Shown here: positions 13,801 through 24,297 of the stretch, piece by piece
Layout of the letters: each line of letters begins with the position of its first letter
Numbering within the stretch: the stretch's first letter is position 1
NCBI RefSeq assembly: GCF_000006565.2
Contig: NC_031480.1
Location: forward strand, 450,144 to 514,143
Origin: Toxoplasma gondii ME49
Lineage: Eukaryota; Apicomplexa; Conoidasida; Eucoccidiorida; Sarcocystidae
Reading direction: 5' to 3'
DNA length: 64,000 nucleotides
The notes under the pieces: model-generated
Told to the model about the DNA's origin: nothing
Database searches by the model: none
What the model saw: the letters and a program-made list of their open reading frames with translations, nothing else
Translations under genes and position numbers: made by a program

Positions 13801-16800
13801 TTATATATATATATATATTTGTATGTGGTTCGGAAGTCGTTTTCTCTGTGTGTTAGAGTTTCTTGGTATGAGTGTGGGATACTTCGGAGGAGAAGTGGTA
13901 TCCACACGGCGCGTCAGCCTCTCTCGGCATATTTTTTTTCCTGTTTGTGTATGCGCCTCTGTCCGGTCCGTGTTGTTTTCGCTGTTTCTTTTGAGTGAAC
14001 TGCACTTCGCGATCCCTACGTGGACGCGCGTCTTTGTTTTGACGCATTTCGTTCCTGTCCCTGAGAAAGCGTTGAAGGCCGTTTCGTTTTGCTCTCTCCC
14101 TTCAGGAGCCTGTCTAGCGCGGGACATGGAGAAACGTCGGCGGCGTCAGAGACAGGCGATGCGATGCCTCCACCGTGTGCGGACATGGCACCTGCAGCAC
14201 GGCTTGACTGCAGATCGCCGGCTGAGCGACGAGACGCCGAACTTTGGTGGACCCGGAAGCTCGTCAGATAAAAGATTCTACGACAGTTCAGGCCTCCCCT
14301 TCCTGAAAGAGACGCTCACGAGAGACCTGCCGCCTACACCCAAGACGAACTTTGGCGTCGTCAGTGGGTACAACTACTACCAGCTGTACCGTCCCCACCC
14401 CGAGGGGTCCGCGGGCCTCGCTGGGGAGCGGGGCCGGAGCGAAGAGGCCCTCAGGCTCCTGCACCGGCAGAAGAAGGCCACGGCGCTGCTGTCTCCGCCG
14501 CGCTGGTCGATGGGCCTCCGGCGCTTCTCCGGCGCGGCGTTCGCCGGCGACAAAGGCGCGGGCTCCACGGGCGGGCCGGTAACAGCGGCGCTGGACGCTG
14601 CCGCGACCGTCGGGGCAATGGTCGCCGCGCTGTGCTCCTTTTTGGACGTCGACGACGCAGAAATGCCCGCCGAAGAGTCCCGACCGTGTCCGAACTGCGC
14701 CGAACAGATTGTGCGAGTCCAGCAAATTCGAGAAGGTCTCCGCTGCTACCGCCAGCTCGTCCTGCAGATCCTAGAGAAACAACGGAGACCCGGTTCCGGC
14801 CCGGGGAAAGGCGAGGGCGCGGGAAAGAGTGGAGGCGAGGTTTGGAGCTGGGTCAGGGAGCTCAAGCGCGAGGGTGTCGGCGAGCGCGAAGAGACAAGGC
14901 CGCTCGAGCCGGACTCGGAGGAGCTTCTTCTCAGCCTTTTAGCGATGCAGAGAAGCGGCTTGTTGACGGGCGCGAAGAAGCTCCTGCGAGACGGTGTGGT
15001 CACTTCGCCGCGCAGAAAGCCGTTCTCCAGTCCTGATGCTAACGAACCGTTTCGGCGGGACCCAGCGCCCGAAGACCGGCCCGCGCACCCTGCGGCTCCA
15101 GGCCCCCAGGCGCGAGCCTCGAGCCCCCAGAGGCCCAGCGCGTCTGAGCGGGGCAGGGAGCGGAGCAGGGGACGGAGCCGCGGGAGCGGCGAAGGAGATA
15201 CATTTGCGTACCCAGATCGTCCAGCGTCTGCAAACGGGAAGAAGGAGGCTCGTCGACTCAGCTGGTTCCTCGTCTTCGCTGGCCTCGCGGTCGCAGCGGT
15301 GGGGTCGACACTCGCCTGGCTCCTGTATCAGTGCTGGGTGGAGCGCTGCGCAGAGTGGTATTCGCGGCAACTCGAGCAAGAAGAAGACGGACTGCGCGCA
15401 AGTCCGCCAGACGCAAAAAGGGGAAATTTGCTGCAGCGTTCCGCCGCCGCAGCTGGAAAAGGAAGCAGCGGGAGGGGCAGAAAGGCCGGTGGCGCGAGCG
15501 GAGGCGCCCGACCCGAGGGCGGCGCGGGCCAGGCTCCGACGAAGAAGGCCTCGAAGAACGGAAAAGGAACGCCTGTCTCCGGAACGGTCCCGGGGCGGCT
15601 CGGAGCCGAGACCAGAAGCGATGCGGCCGAGCCGGCGACGGCGGGGGAGAAACGGCGGGAAAACGAGGGAGAAAACGAGAAAGAACACAAAAAAGAAAAC
15701 AAGAGAGAAAACGAGGGAGAAGACATGGAAAAACACTCCTCGGGACCGACTCCGCTTCCCATGCAAACCGACCTGGCAAACGGCGGACTCGGACAGCAGG
15801 CGGCGGATAGGGAAAGCGAGACGAAGCTGGAGAGAGAGGCGTTGAAGAGAGAAGGCGATGCATACCGGGGACCTGGTGTGGGGCAGCGTGTAGGAAACTC
15901 GAGGTCTCGGGACTCTGAGGAAGCCCGCGCCCTCACGGTTCCGTCGGGAGCCTCCAGCCGGGAAGGAACGGAGTCGGGTGAAACTGGAGACGTCAGTTTC
16001 GAGGCCGCTCCCGCTGGAACCGAGAGCAAGGAGGTGCATGCAGCTTCTTATGCAGCGTCGTCGCAGGCAGTTCCTTCGCGTGCAGTTCCGTTTGCTGCAG
16101 TGTCGTCGGATGGACGGGGTGGCGCGCGACGAAAGCGGAAATCGGATGGAGTCACAGGAGGCGATGCGGTTGAACGGCGCGAAAGCAGGGAGCTGTCTTC
16201 TTCTGCAGCGACAAAGGAAGACTGTGGATTCGTGGCGGAGGCGGCAGCGCAGAAAATCTCCGAGAAGAAGGCGAAAGCGTTGGAGAGCAGCGGTGTAGCG
16301 TTTTTATGCGCCGCGAGTGCATGCGCTCCGGATGCATGTGCGGCGAAGACTGGAGGAAGTGGGTCGAGCAAAGCAGGGCCTCAGCGCCCGGAGGGGCCTC
16401 GACCTCCACCAGCGAGTTCACAGACTGCGAGCGCGGGGGTCTCTGGGGCGTCAACGCGGCCCGGCGGGCCTCGCAAAAAGGAAGCTGCTCCAGGAGCGGC
16501 CTGTTCTACGGCGGTACGGAAGAAACCTTCACTCAGCACCGAAGGCAAGAAAACGCATGTAGCGGCGATCGAGGGAGCACGATCTGGTCAGGCGACGGCG
16601 GAGAAGGCCAGGCAGCGAACAGGAGAAGCGGAGGGTGGGTGCAAAGCCGAGACCTTGAAGGAAACGTTGGTCGCCTCCGAAGAGGAGACAGTTCCGGTGG
16701 CTGGAGCGCCCCAGTCGGTGTGGGCCGCGGGCCAGGCGGGATTCGGCGGTGTAGGACGCTGCGGCTCAGCGGACTTGCCCAACACTGCGGCGGCCACTGC

Positions 16801-19800
16801 GGCAGAGACGGAGCAGGTTTGTCAGCTGCAGAAGCTGCTGGCGGCTCTGCATGCGCTGAACGCTTCCTATGACTTGAGCCGGTGCCAGCTCCCAGACTGG
16901 GCCGTGGATTGTCTCGACGAAGCGCAGGCTGTAAAACTCCGGGAGCGACACGGCTGGAAAGTCGTGAAGCAAGGCGACGGCGCCCAGGAACAACAGGTCT
17001 TCCTCGTCCCTGAGAAGGTCGTCCAAAGGTTTCTCCAGACCGAGCAGGCGTCGGGGAGCGCAGTGCATAGGGGGGCGTCGGCCCCTGAGGCGCCAGAGCC
17101 CCAGGGTCAGCTGTCGGGGAGTCTGGGGAAGGACATGAGTGCAGAGGCGGCAGTTTTTGAGGGTGGGAGAACGGCGGGCAAGGAACGCTCGCGCATGCAG
17201 TGTTTGACGCATGCAGGTGAAGAGACTTTCGTGGGGAGCGGTGGGGCGGGCAATGAGCCCGCTGCCTCGCTGCGGAAGAAGAAAGGCCCTGCCGGAAAGG
17301 CCAAGGCGGACACAGCTGCGGAGACAGTCGAGACAGCGCATGCGCAGCAATCGCCAGGACGATGGAACAAAGACTTCCGGAAGGCTTTGACGGGAGGTGC
17401 AGGCGCCTCGGACACAACTCGAGTGCCGCAGGCCTCGTTCGCGCCTCAGGCCCCGCTCGAGCCGCTGGCGAGGACAGCCGCGAGTCGAAAGGAGAGAACC
17501 TGCACTGTTGGGTCAGACGAACGAAGCCCCAAGACCGCCCGTGAAATCCGCGGGGTCTGTGGCCCTGAAGACCGAGAGGGACCGGCGGTTAGCGGAGATG
17601 CGCTGCATGCATGCGATAGTCACGAGAAGAAGAGTCAGAGAGCGTCGGAGCAGGCCTCGAGCGCATGCGGGACAGGAAAGAGTCAAACGAACGGTGAAAG
17701 GGTCTCAGGAGACGTAGGCGAGGAGAGGCTTTCCATTCATGCGCGAGTCAATGACAGGGATTCCAGTGACCTGCGACCCGTGAAGGTCGTTGAAGCCGCG
17801 CGAGAACAGAGCGGCGTCGACGCGTTCGAAACCGACCCCGAGAAATCCGATCCGCTCCCTCTGCACGTTCCCGCCGACTTGATTGGCGACGACTTCGGGC
17901 CTCTCCACACGAGTGTGCTGCATGCGCTGGGTTCACCGGGCACTGATGCAGACCTGGGGGCGCCTGTCTCTGAGAGCCACGGTCCCAGGGGGCGCCCAGG
18001 GCTGCGGGCCTTCCGGGAAGGCGACCGCGAAGGCCTGGAGCTGGCGCCCGTCGGCTCAGGCTGCAGCCGTGGCTTCGGCGGGGGGCTTCCGGGGACAAGC
18101 AGAAAGTCAACTTCAGGCTTGGGAGCCGTCGACGAACAGCATTTCCCTTCCTCGACTTATCGAAGTGGCTTAGACAGCGGAGGTGTGGATCGCATGTTTC
18201 CTTTTGGCTCTGTTTGCGACGACCTAAAGCCGGCTCACGAGCTGCTTGCCGCGGCGCTGCTTCATCAATCGCATGCGAGTGGGTACGGTAGCGAGGGCGG
18301 CTGGCTGCCCTTTGCGTCGGCTCCCTCGACTGCGTTCCTCGCGAGCCCGATGGGCCGCGGAGGACCCTCCGGCTCGGGCGCGGGATCCGCGGCTCGGTCC
18401 GAGAGACAGTTGCTTCGGCATGCGGAGCACGACTCGACTCTGTCTCGGGGCCCGTCCGACGGCGAGGTGGCCAGCACCGGTCTGCCTGAGTTTGGCAGCA
18501 GGGGCTCCACGAGGTCGTTTGTCCACACAACGCCGCCCAGCGTGCGTTCGAGCCTGGACGACTTGACGGCTGTCGACCAGGCCTGGTTGTACTTGGCCGG
18601 CGGCGAGGGTCTTGATGCGGACGCTGCATGCGGGCCACAGCGCCTCGGACGCGGCGCAGGTCCCTGTGGGGAGCCGCCGGGTCTCGGCGGTTCCGAAAAA
18701 AGGAACGCCAGGTGGCTCGACTACTTGGGAGGCGAGGCAGGAGACAAAAGCGCCGTGATGCCGGGCGCCGCAGCTGCTGCTGCCGCGGCGGTGGGAGGCG
18801 GCCGAGAAGAAATGCTCGCGGCGGTCGAAAGGAGTTTCTCCCAGGAGGCTGGGACCGACCTGCCGAGCACCGGGGCGGACGTCGGGACTCGTCGAACTCC
18901 AGCGGACGCCTGGGGCGACTCCTCTGCGCGCGGCCCGCTCCCGGGCTTCGGACCCTCCCCGGTGGCGCCGCGGCTCGACCTGAGTGCAGGCATGCATGCA
19001 ATCCAAGCCAGAGGAGCACTTTCCAGGCCGAGTCGCCTAGGCAACTCAGAACAAGTTACCGCCAACACAGCCTCTGCGTTCACCGCTTTCTTCTCGGAGC
19101 CTCTGGCCGACACGAGCCCCACAGAGGCCCTGAGCGTCGCCGCGCTCCGGCCTTCCCCAGCGACCCTCGCAGACAGAGGCCCGACCGCAGACGCCCGTGC
19201 GGCGTCGAGTCTCGATCTCCTTGCAGCGGAGTTGGATCCGGTAGCCGTTTTTTTGGCTGAAATGCGAGGGGGCTCTGCAGAGAGTCACTTCGCACCGGGC
19301 GCGGGCGTCGGTCGCGCCTCGCAGGACCTCAGAGGGAAGACGCAGCGCGTGGTAGTGGGCACCCCTGCAGAACTCGAGAAACGAACGCCCACGGTGAATC
19401 GGAGGGAGCGGCCGAGCTCGGGCTTCGGCGAAGACGCCGGAGAGTTCGAGCAAGGCCTTCGGTCCGTTCTAAGCTGGGCGGAGTCCGTGTTGGAGGATGA
19501 GGCGGGAGACACTGGCAGCCACGAATTCCAAACTGCCAACAGCCAAGAGAGGCAAGAGGCTCGCGCCGACAGAGAACATGCCGACGAGGAAGGTACAAAT
19601 CTCGACTGCACATGTCTGTATCCACCCTGGAGTTCAGGGAAGCGCGTTTTTGTCCTCTCAGTCGCTTGAAGTTCAAGCAAGCTTCCGCGAAGCTCAGTGT
19701 GTCTGCAGCGGGATACCCCACCTGGTGTGTTTACGCGTTTGTGTGGAGATACGATTGGAATAAATGTCTCCACTGGCATTCTGGGCGTGACTCAGATATT

Positions 19801-20578
19801 TCTTCATACACACACACTCATATATACAAGTGTATGCGCAAAGATACAGTCGTGGAGGAAATGATACGCACTTTCCGCTATTTCGCGGTGGTTGGGGGGG
19901 CTTGAGGCCATCTGCGTACGTTCTGAAAGATGGCGTTTTATAATGTTTCTCATCGATTTTCAGTGCATTTTCATTTATCCTTTCTGCTTTCGAAAGCCAA
20001 GCCCCCCGGCGTTTCTTCGTATCACTTCTCGGTGCGTGACATACAACGCGTGCAGTGGACGCGTTGTATGTCACGCACACTGAGTCAGAAAGGCTCCTTT
20101 TCGGTCATTTCAAGCGGTCTGTTTAAGCCATGCGTGCTTTGCGGTTGCAGATAAAGTCGGATCTGCCGCGTCGTCTCCGTCGAAACGGACTGGACCCGCA
20201 GAAGAAGCATTTTCAACTTCTACCCTGCTGCAAGAGCTGGCGCCGGAATCTCTGGTGTACCCGTTCGCGTCGTCTCAAAGCAGACACGGAAATAGCGCCA
20301 GTTTGGGGTCGTCGTCGAGAGGCGTGGAAGGAAGGTTTTCGAGTGGAACGCGGCCGACGAAAAGTGCAGAAGGCGTTTGTCTGCTCTGTCGCTTGGCGCC
20401 GCCCTCGTGTGTCCTCGAGCCCTGTGGGCACCGCGTTTTGTGTGCCTCTTGTGCCTCGATGCTCTGCTCGGACGCTCTGCCTGACGCCGGAGGCGCCGAC
20501 AGAGGCCTCGCCCGGAAAGCCGCGGGCGCTGTGTGTATGCACTGCTTAGAAGAAGTTTCTCATATCTGGTTCCAGTAG
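1232..20578 (+). CDS. Giant ankyrin-repeat, multi-membrane-segment, C3HC4 RING protein (putative membrane E3 ubiquitin ligase)
   Basis: Proposed exons: 1232-5128, 6274-6374, 7072-7195, 7564-7779, 8120-8226, 9200-9305, 10056-10425, 11123-12444, 13172-13337, 14106-19592, 20151-20578. All junctions are GT-AG and in phase, giving 4,107 residues. The ATG at 1232 is the first in frame. Hydrophobic segments lie near residues 52-76 and 114-157. Exons 2-3 encode ankyrin repeats (GSTVLHFAARFG; AGHTPLDVAI; about 1300-1374). Exons 4-8 encode roughly five membrane segments, for example VVVVLIAAFIPARVLLLPFF. A further one lies near 2520 (WFLVFAGLAVAAVGSTLAWL). The 5.5 kb exon 10 is mostly low complexity, with a charged EN/KE-rich stretch and poly-Ala. 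The C-terminus is a RING: CLLC, then PCGH, LCASC and CMHC (about 4040-4095). RING proteins of this type usually act as E3 ligases; substrate and location are unknown. Small exons may be missing, and exon 10 could belong to a separate gene, although the phase argues for one. Confidence 0.78.
3828..3850. repeat. Short perfect inverted repeat inside exon 1
   Basis: GTCGACCGC and its reverse complement GCGGTCGAC flank a 4-base spacer in the coding sequence (VPSTAAAVDEA). It is probably an accident of GC-rich coding DNA; no function is inferred. Confidence 0.5.
7439..7478. repeat. Perfect 16-bp inverted repeat with 8-nt loop in an intron
   Basis: Arms at 7439-7454 and 7463-7478 are exact reverse complements (AGTGTATTGTGCTCGC and its complement) around an 8-base loop. 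The element lies in the intron between exons 3 and 4 of the giant ankyrin/RING gene and would form a strong stem-loop in the pre-mRNA. It is followed after 3 bases by a second inverted repeat. Confidence 0.9.
7482..7509. repeat. Perfect 10-bp inverted repeat with 8-nt loop, next to the first
   Basis: AGGAGGCGAC at 7482-7491 pairs exactly with GTCGCCTCCT at 7500-7509 around an 8-base loop. It sits 54 bases before the exon 4 acceptor of the giant gene, so this hairpin and its neighbour could affect use of the 3' splice site. Confidence 0.85.
10801..10848. repeat. (TA)24 microsatellite in an intron
   Basis: An uninterrupted run of 48 bases of alternating A and T lies in the intron between exons 7 and 8 of the giant ankyrin/RING gene. 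It is likely length-polymorphic. Confidence 0.95.
12860..12960 (+). other. AT-rich intron patch with possible similarity to mitochondrial cytochrome b
   Basis: In the intron before exon 9 of the giant gene, one frame reads RNSIQNGWFIIWIY. This resembles, from memory, a conserved C-terminal stretch of coccidian cytochrome b with the pattern RN-GW-IIW-Y. T. gondii nuclear DNA is known to contain many small mitochondrial insertions. The match is short and was not tested by alignment, so it is a hypothesis only. Confidence 0.2.
13690..13830. repeat. Degenerate TCTA/TCTG tract with short (TA)n run
   Basis: Irregular copies of CTATC/CTGT words end in an AT run at 13802-13818. The tract lies in the intron upstream of exon 10 of the giant gene. 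Similar tracts recur near 31060, 33400 and 45900. Confidence 0.7.
20032..20078. repeat. Perfect 20-bp inverted repeat with 7-nt loop in the last intron
   Basis: GTGCGTGACATACAACGCGT at 20032-20051 is followed, after the spacer GCAGTGG, by its exact reverse complement at 20059-20078. It lies in the final intron of the giant ankyrin/RING gene, 72 bases before the acceptor of the RING exon. A stem of this length would be very stable in the pre-mRNA. Confidence 0.95.
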
Positions 20579-23500
20579 CAAAGTGGAGAAGAGTCGAAGG
20601 AACACAGGAGGCGGGAGTGGTGCGGAGGGGAAGAGAAACTCTACTGGATAGGGTTGATAGAAAACAGGAAGGAAGAGTGCGAAGAGAGGGGAGGCTATGG
20701 GTTGACGGAGACGTAAATGACAAAGAAACAACGCATATGTGCGTAAAGTATTAAACGTAGCCGTTCAGATGCAAGCATTACTTCCGTAGCCGTAGACGAA
20801 ATGCCTGCACATTCACGCGGGTCCTAAGAATTCGTCGCAGACAGCCCTCTGAAGGGCGACTGTCAGCTGGTCAGACAGCCGCTAGATGGAGTGACTGCAG
20901 CGAGAAAGATAGGAAGCGGCAAACGGTTCCGCTAGAAAAGTAGGAAGAGGCGTCCGAGTTCTGCTAGTTCGTTTATTCAGATGGTTCAGGACCACAGGTG
21001 TATGGCATGCACGTGATTCGCCTGGAATGCCCCCTGCGTTTAGCGGACATAGGGCGGTTTTTCGTTGCGGGGCCGGGCAGATGAAAAACGAAACTACGAA
21101 AAACGAGCGGAAAAGACTGAAGTGTGTCTGGGAATTGCGTAGGTTACCGCATCTATCTAATGGCCAGAGCAAGGACGCAGAAGGAACCGTTTCTCTGAAT
21201 CGTTCCTACCGACCCTTATGGCGTTGCGCGAGACTGGGTTCGGCGCAAGCGCATTTTGGCGTGTGTGCATCCTTGAAAGCATTTTCTGCCGCGGAAACGC
21301 GGAAGTGTTTTATGATTGGTGAGAGGAGTGTGTAAAAATAGTGGCGCAGAAGGAAGGAAAACTGACTCTACTCCGCTTACATCTTCTAGTTCCATGCATG
21401 AGAACCGGAAACGTGTTGTGTGTATCGCCTTCCCTGGAGGAAATAAATCATTCAAGATTTCGACCCGGCGTCCACCCCTCCACCATGATCACGAAAAACA
21501 CACTAGAGCTCGAAAATGGTAAACAATGACAGTCAAGATTTAAACCACGGGTCCAACGAATAGTATTTACTCCCCAGTGATTTTGGTCTTCGAACTGTCT
21601 CAGGATCACGCTAAGTGCTGGTACGGTAATTATAGTACGGTAATTATCTCGGCCATAGTCGTTTCTCGCCAGTACTGCTCAGATGCCGGGAGGATCAGTG
21701 TCATCGTACGGGGAGTGAGCATCTACGAGCTAAGACTATTTATAACGCGAAAGCTCAAGCGAAGTCCTGCTGGCATTGCGGTGGTTCCACGAGAGCAGGC
21801 CTCGTGCATTCATTTTTCATGACTGTCCCGAAGAAACAACTTTCTGCGGCAGTAAAATCCTTTCTGCGCGAATCGCGGGCAGCTGTGGAACTTGCAGTTG
21901 AACCAGCACTCTAGCTTTCAGGTAGCGTCAGTCTTACGCTTCGTCAATGCAGTCAGTGAATGCTGTTCTGACGTTCATCAGCGGCGTTACATATGATGTT
22001 ATCATTACAGTTGCTGCGAGATTCACAATACGCCGTGTAGCACCTTCTTCGTTAGCCTAGGCCGGTCCGTCCCGGCACTTCCACCCCACACAAGCATTGG
22101 CGACAATGCATTTTGGATTTAGGGATATCCCACGCGCAATGGCAGATCTCTGAATGGAAAGGGTAACCATGTTCTTTGTGACTGTACACCGCCCCCACTG
22201 GACTGCCTATAGAGAAGGCGTTGGATTTCAGGAATTGCCGAGCATGCGCACTTTTCCTAACCCCCTGAGACAGAAATATGGACGGACCCACTAGAGAAAG
22301 TGGATCAGAGGTCGACGTCTTTTTGCTTCTTCGTTTTGAGATCTTCCACTTTCAGCAGTGCATGTCAGTGTGGTTTTTGATAACTATCCTGTGGCTGCAC
22401 TGAAATGCACCACTTGCGCGCCGGCAGCTGGTAGTGACTGGTTGGACTGTACACTCTATGTTACGGCAGTACTACCAAGCGTCGTCTTTTGAAACGTGAA
22501 ATTCGCACGTATGATCGACGCTACAGCATCAGTAGAGTCACGCCGCAGCGTCTCTGTTTCGAGAGTTGATTCTGGGTACGACGGGCGTTTTGCCAAAGCT
22601 GCAGATGCTAGTGTAAAGGCCATCACTTCCTTGTAATCGAGCTGGATTGAATTTTTCTGAAGACAGTTCGTTCCCTATCTTCCACTCGAAACTGCAGATA
22701 TATTTACAGAGTACTGCAACACTCACACTCCCCCACAGTTGACTCTAATTATTTTGAGTCAAAATGTCATAGCTACTAAGAAACTAACATGATAAGATGA
22801 ACTCAGATGTCGAGCACACGGATAAACTCACCATGTGCCCGAAAGAGACACATAGCTATACTGAGGTTCTCGAAACCACGGCAAAACACTACAGAGCATG
22901 GGTATGGTAAACACCCGCGAGAGGTCCTTCGAGAGCAAGTTTCGACGGACACCGAACCATAATCTGTTCCATATAGACAACAACAACGCTGTACTGGTGC
23001 AGAGGTATCCAGAGCGCAAGGTCTGTGGGTTCGCTGAAATAGAGGAAGCGCTGCTTGGGATAGCCGATAACCTTGTCCGTACACCAGCTTTGCATATATA
23101 TATATAAATAAATAAAGGCCAAGTTTCAGATTTTAGGTGGGCATCAACGCCAACCAGCAAGCATCTCACTGTCTGGTGGCGGCTGCCAGAAACAACAAAA
23201 AACAACACTTTGATGATATCTCTTGTTTCCTATTTCCTTGCTGAGTCTCCTCTTGCCTTGCGATCCGCAATGTGGCTATCGTTTTCAGCAGCTGTTCCAC
23301 GCTTTAAATGCCAAGAATTCTTTGGGACAGATAGAAGACCGGTTCCGCTACCGAGGTCGGTTGCGCGCATCGGTGATACGAGTCCCAGAAGCGCCATCAA
23401 GCGCCATTGTTCTCGCCCTTGTAACGCCCTTCTTTGCCTTCTGTGACTCTCCTGTGTCGTCTTCAAGTCCATTGACAGCATGTAACTCAGCACCAGCCGC

Positions 23501-24297
23501 AACGTGTGTTTCCTCTCTTCGACGCCAATGCATAAACGGCAAACCGGCGCCGAATAGGTGGCAGCGAAGAGCCACGCACAATGGAAGAGATTGGTGTGAG
23601 AAAAGCGCTGATATACTAGGAAGAAGAGGTCCTCGAATGAAGCGACGATGAGCCTCAGGATCTCGAACCATCATCGAGGTCGAGTTTTTGTTCATTCTTT
23701 AATGGAAAGGCGCGTACACGCAACTTAATTAAGACTGGAATTCCACGCGCCACACCACCTCCCAAGTGGACCGTGTAAGACCAGCGAAAGTGTTAGATCT
23801 CAGTATCGTACCAGTTTTCATACCAGCTTGGGAGCTGCGGCTATGCTCTCGGGTCGTCTACACAAATCTATTAACATTTGCCAACTTCCTGGGATCTCTG
23901 AAGCTCACCGCGTACTGGAAAGCGTGGGCGAGTCAAAGAAGAGAAACATTTATATCCTAACCACTTGCCTCGAATACAAATCCGGCCGCGTCGACCACGG
24001 GCGTTGCTTCGTTAGAACAACATGCTTATTGACTAGCGCGAGCGCCACGCCTTCTGCGCATGCAGTTTGTTTTTCTTGGCGTGAGTTCCGTCGATAGAGT
24101 ATTCTGTTGCTTTGTCCCTGAATAGTCTGTGCCCGAAGAACTCGCTGAATCCTTCGCGACATCAGCAAATCTCTTTTTTTCAGGTATCCGAAGCTCTGTC
24201 TGTTGAGTGCCGACTCCTGTTTCTTTGGATTTCCCGCGCATGCAGGCATATATGCTGGCAGATCGCCGTTCTCCATTTTCTCGCCCTGAGCGCGAGC
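20579..24297. other. Intergenic region with no supportable gene
   Basis: About 3.7 kb lie between the RING stop codon and the first ATG of the elongation factor 4 gene. Base composition is more AT-rich than in flanking exons, and open frames are short with no recognised domain. A 14-bp tandem duplication (GTACGGTAATTATA) lies at 21621-21647. A pyrimidine-rich stretch ending in CAG near 24183 looks like a 3' splice site and may close a 5' UTR intron of the downstream gene. Confidence 0.5.
21621..21647. repeat. 14-bp tandem duplication
   Basis: GTACGGTAATTATA is followed directly by GTACGGTAATTAT. The flanking bases AAGTGCTGGTACGGTAAT loosely recall the 530-loop of small-subunit rRNA, so a degraded rRNA or mitochondrial insertion is possible but unproven. 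Confidence 0.6.

Noticed and set aside
23223..23651. 142-codon plus-strand frame in the large intergenic region
   Set aside because: Non-ATG start, no recognised family and no neighbouring exons in phase.
24112..24297. Upstream in-frame extension of EF4 with a hydrophobic stretch that could pass for a signal peptide
   Set aside because: It begins at TTG, and a pyrimidine tract plus CAG near 24183 suggests a 5' UTR splice acceptor. The first ATG is at 24298.
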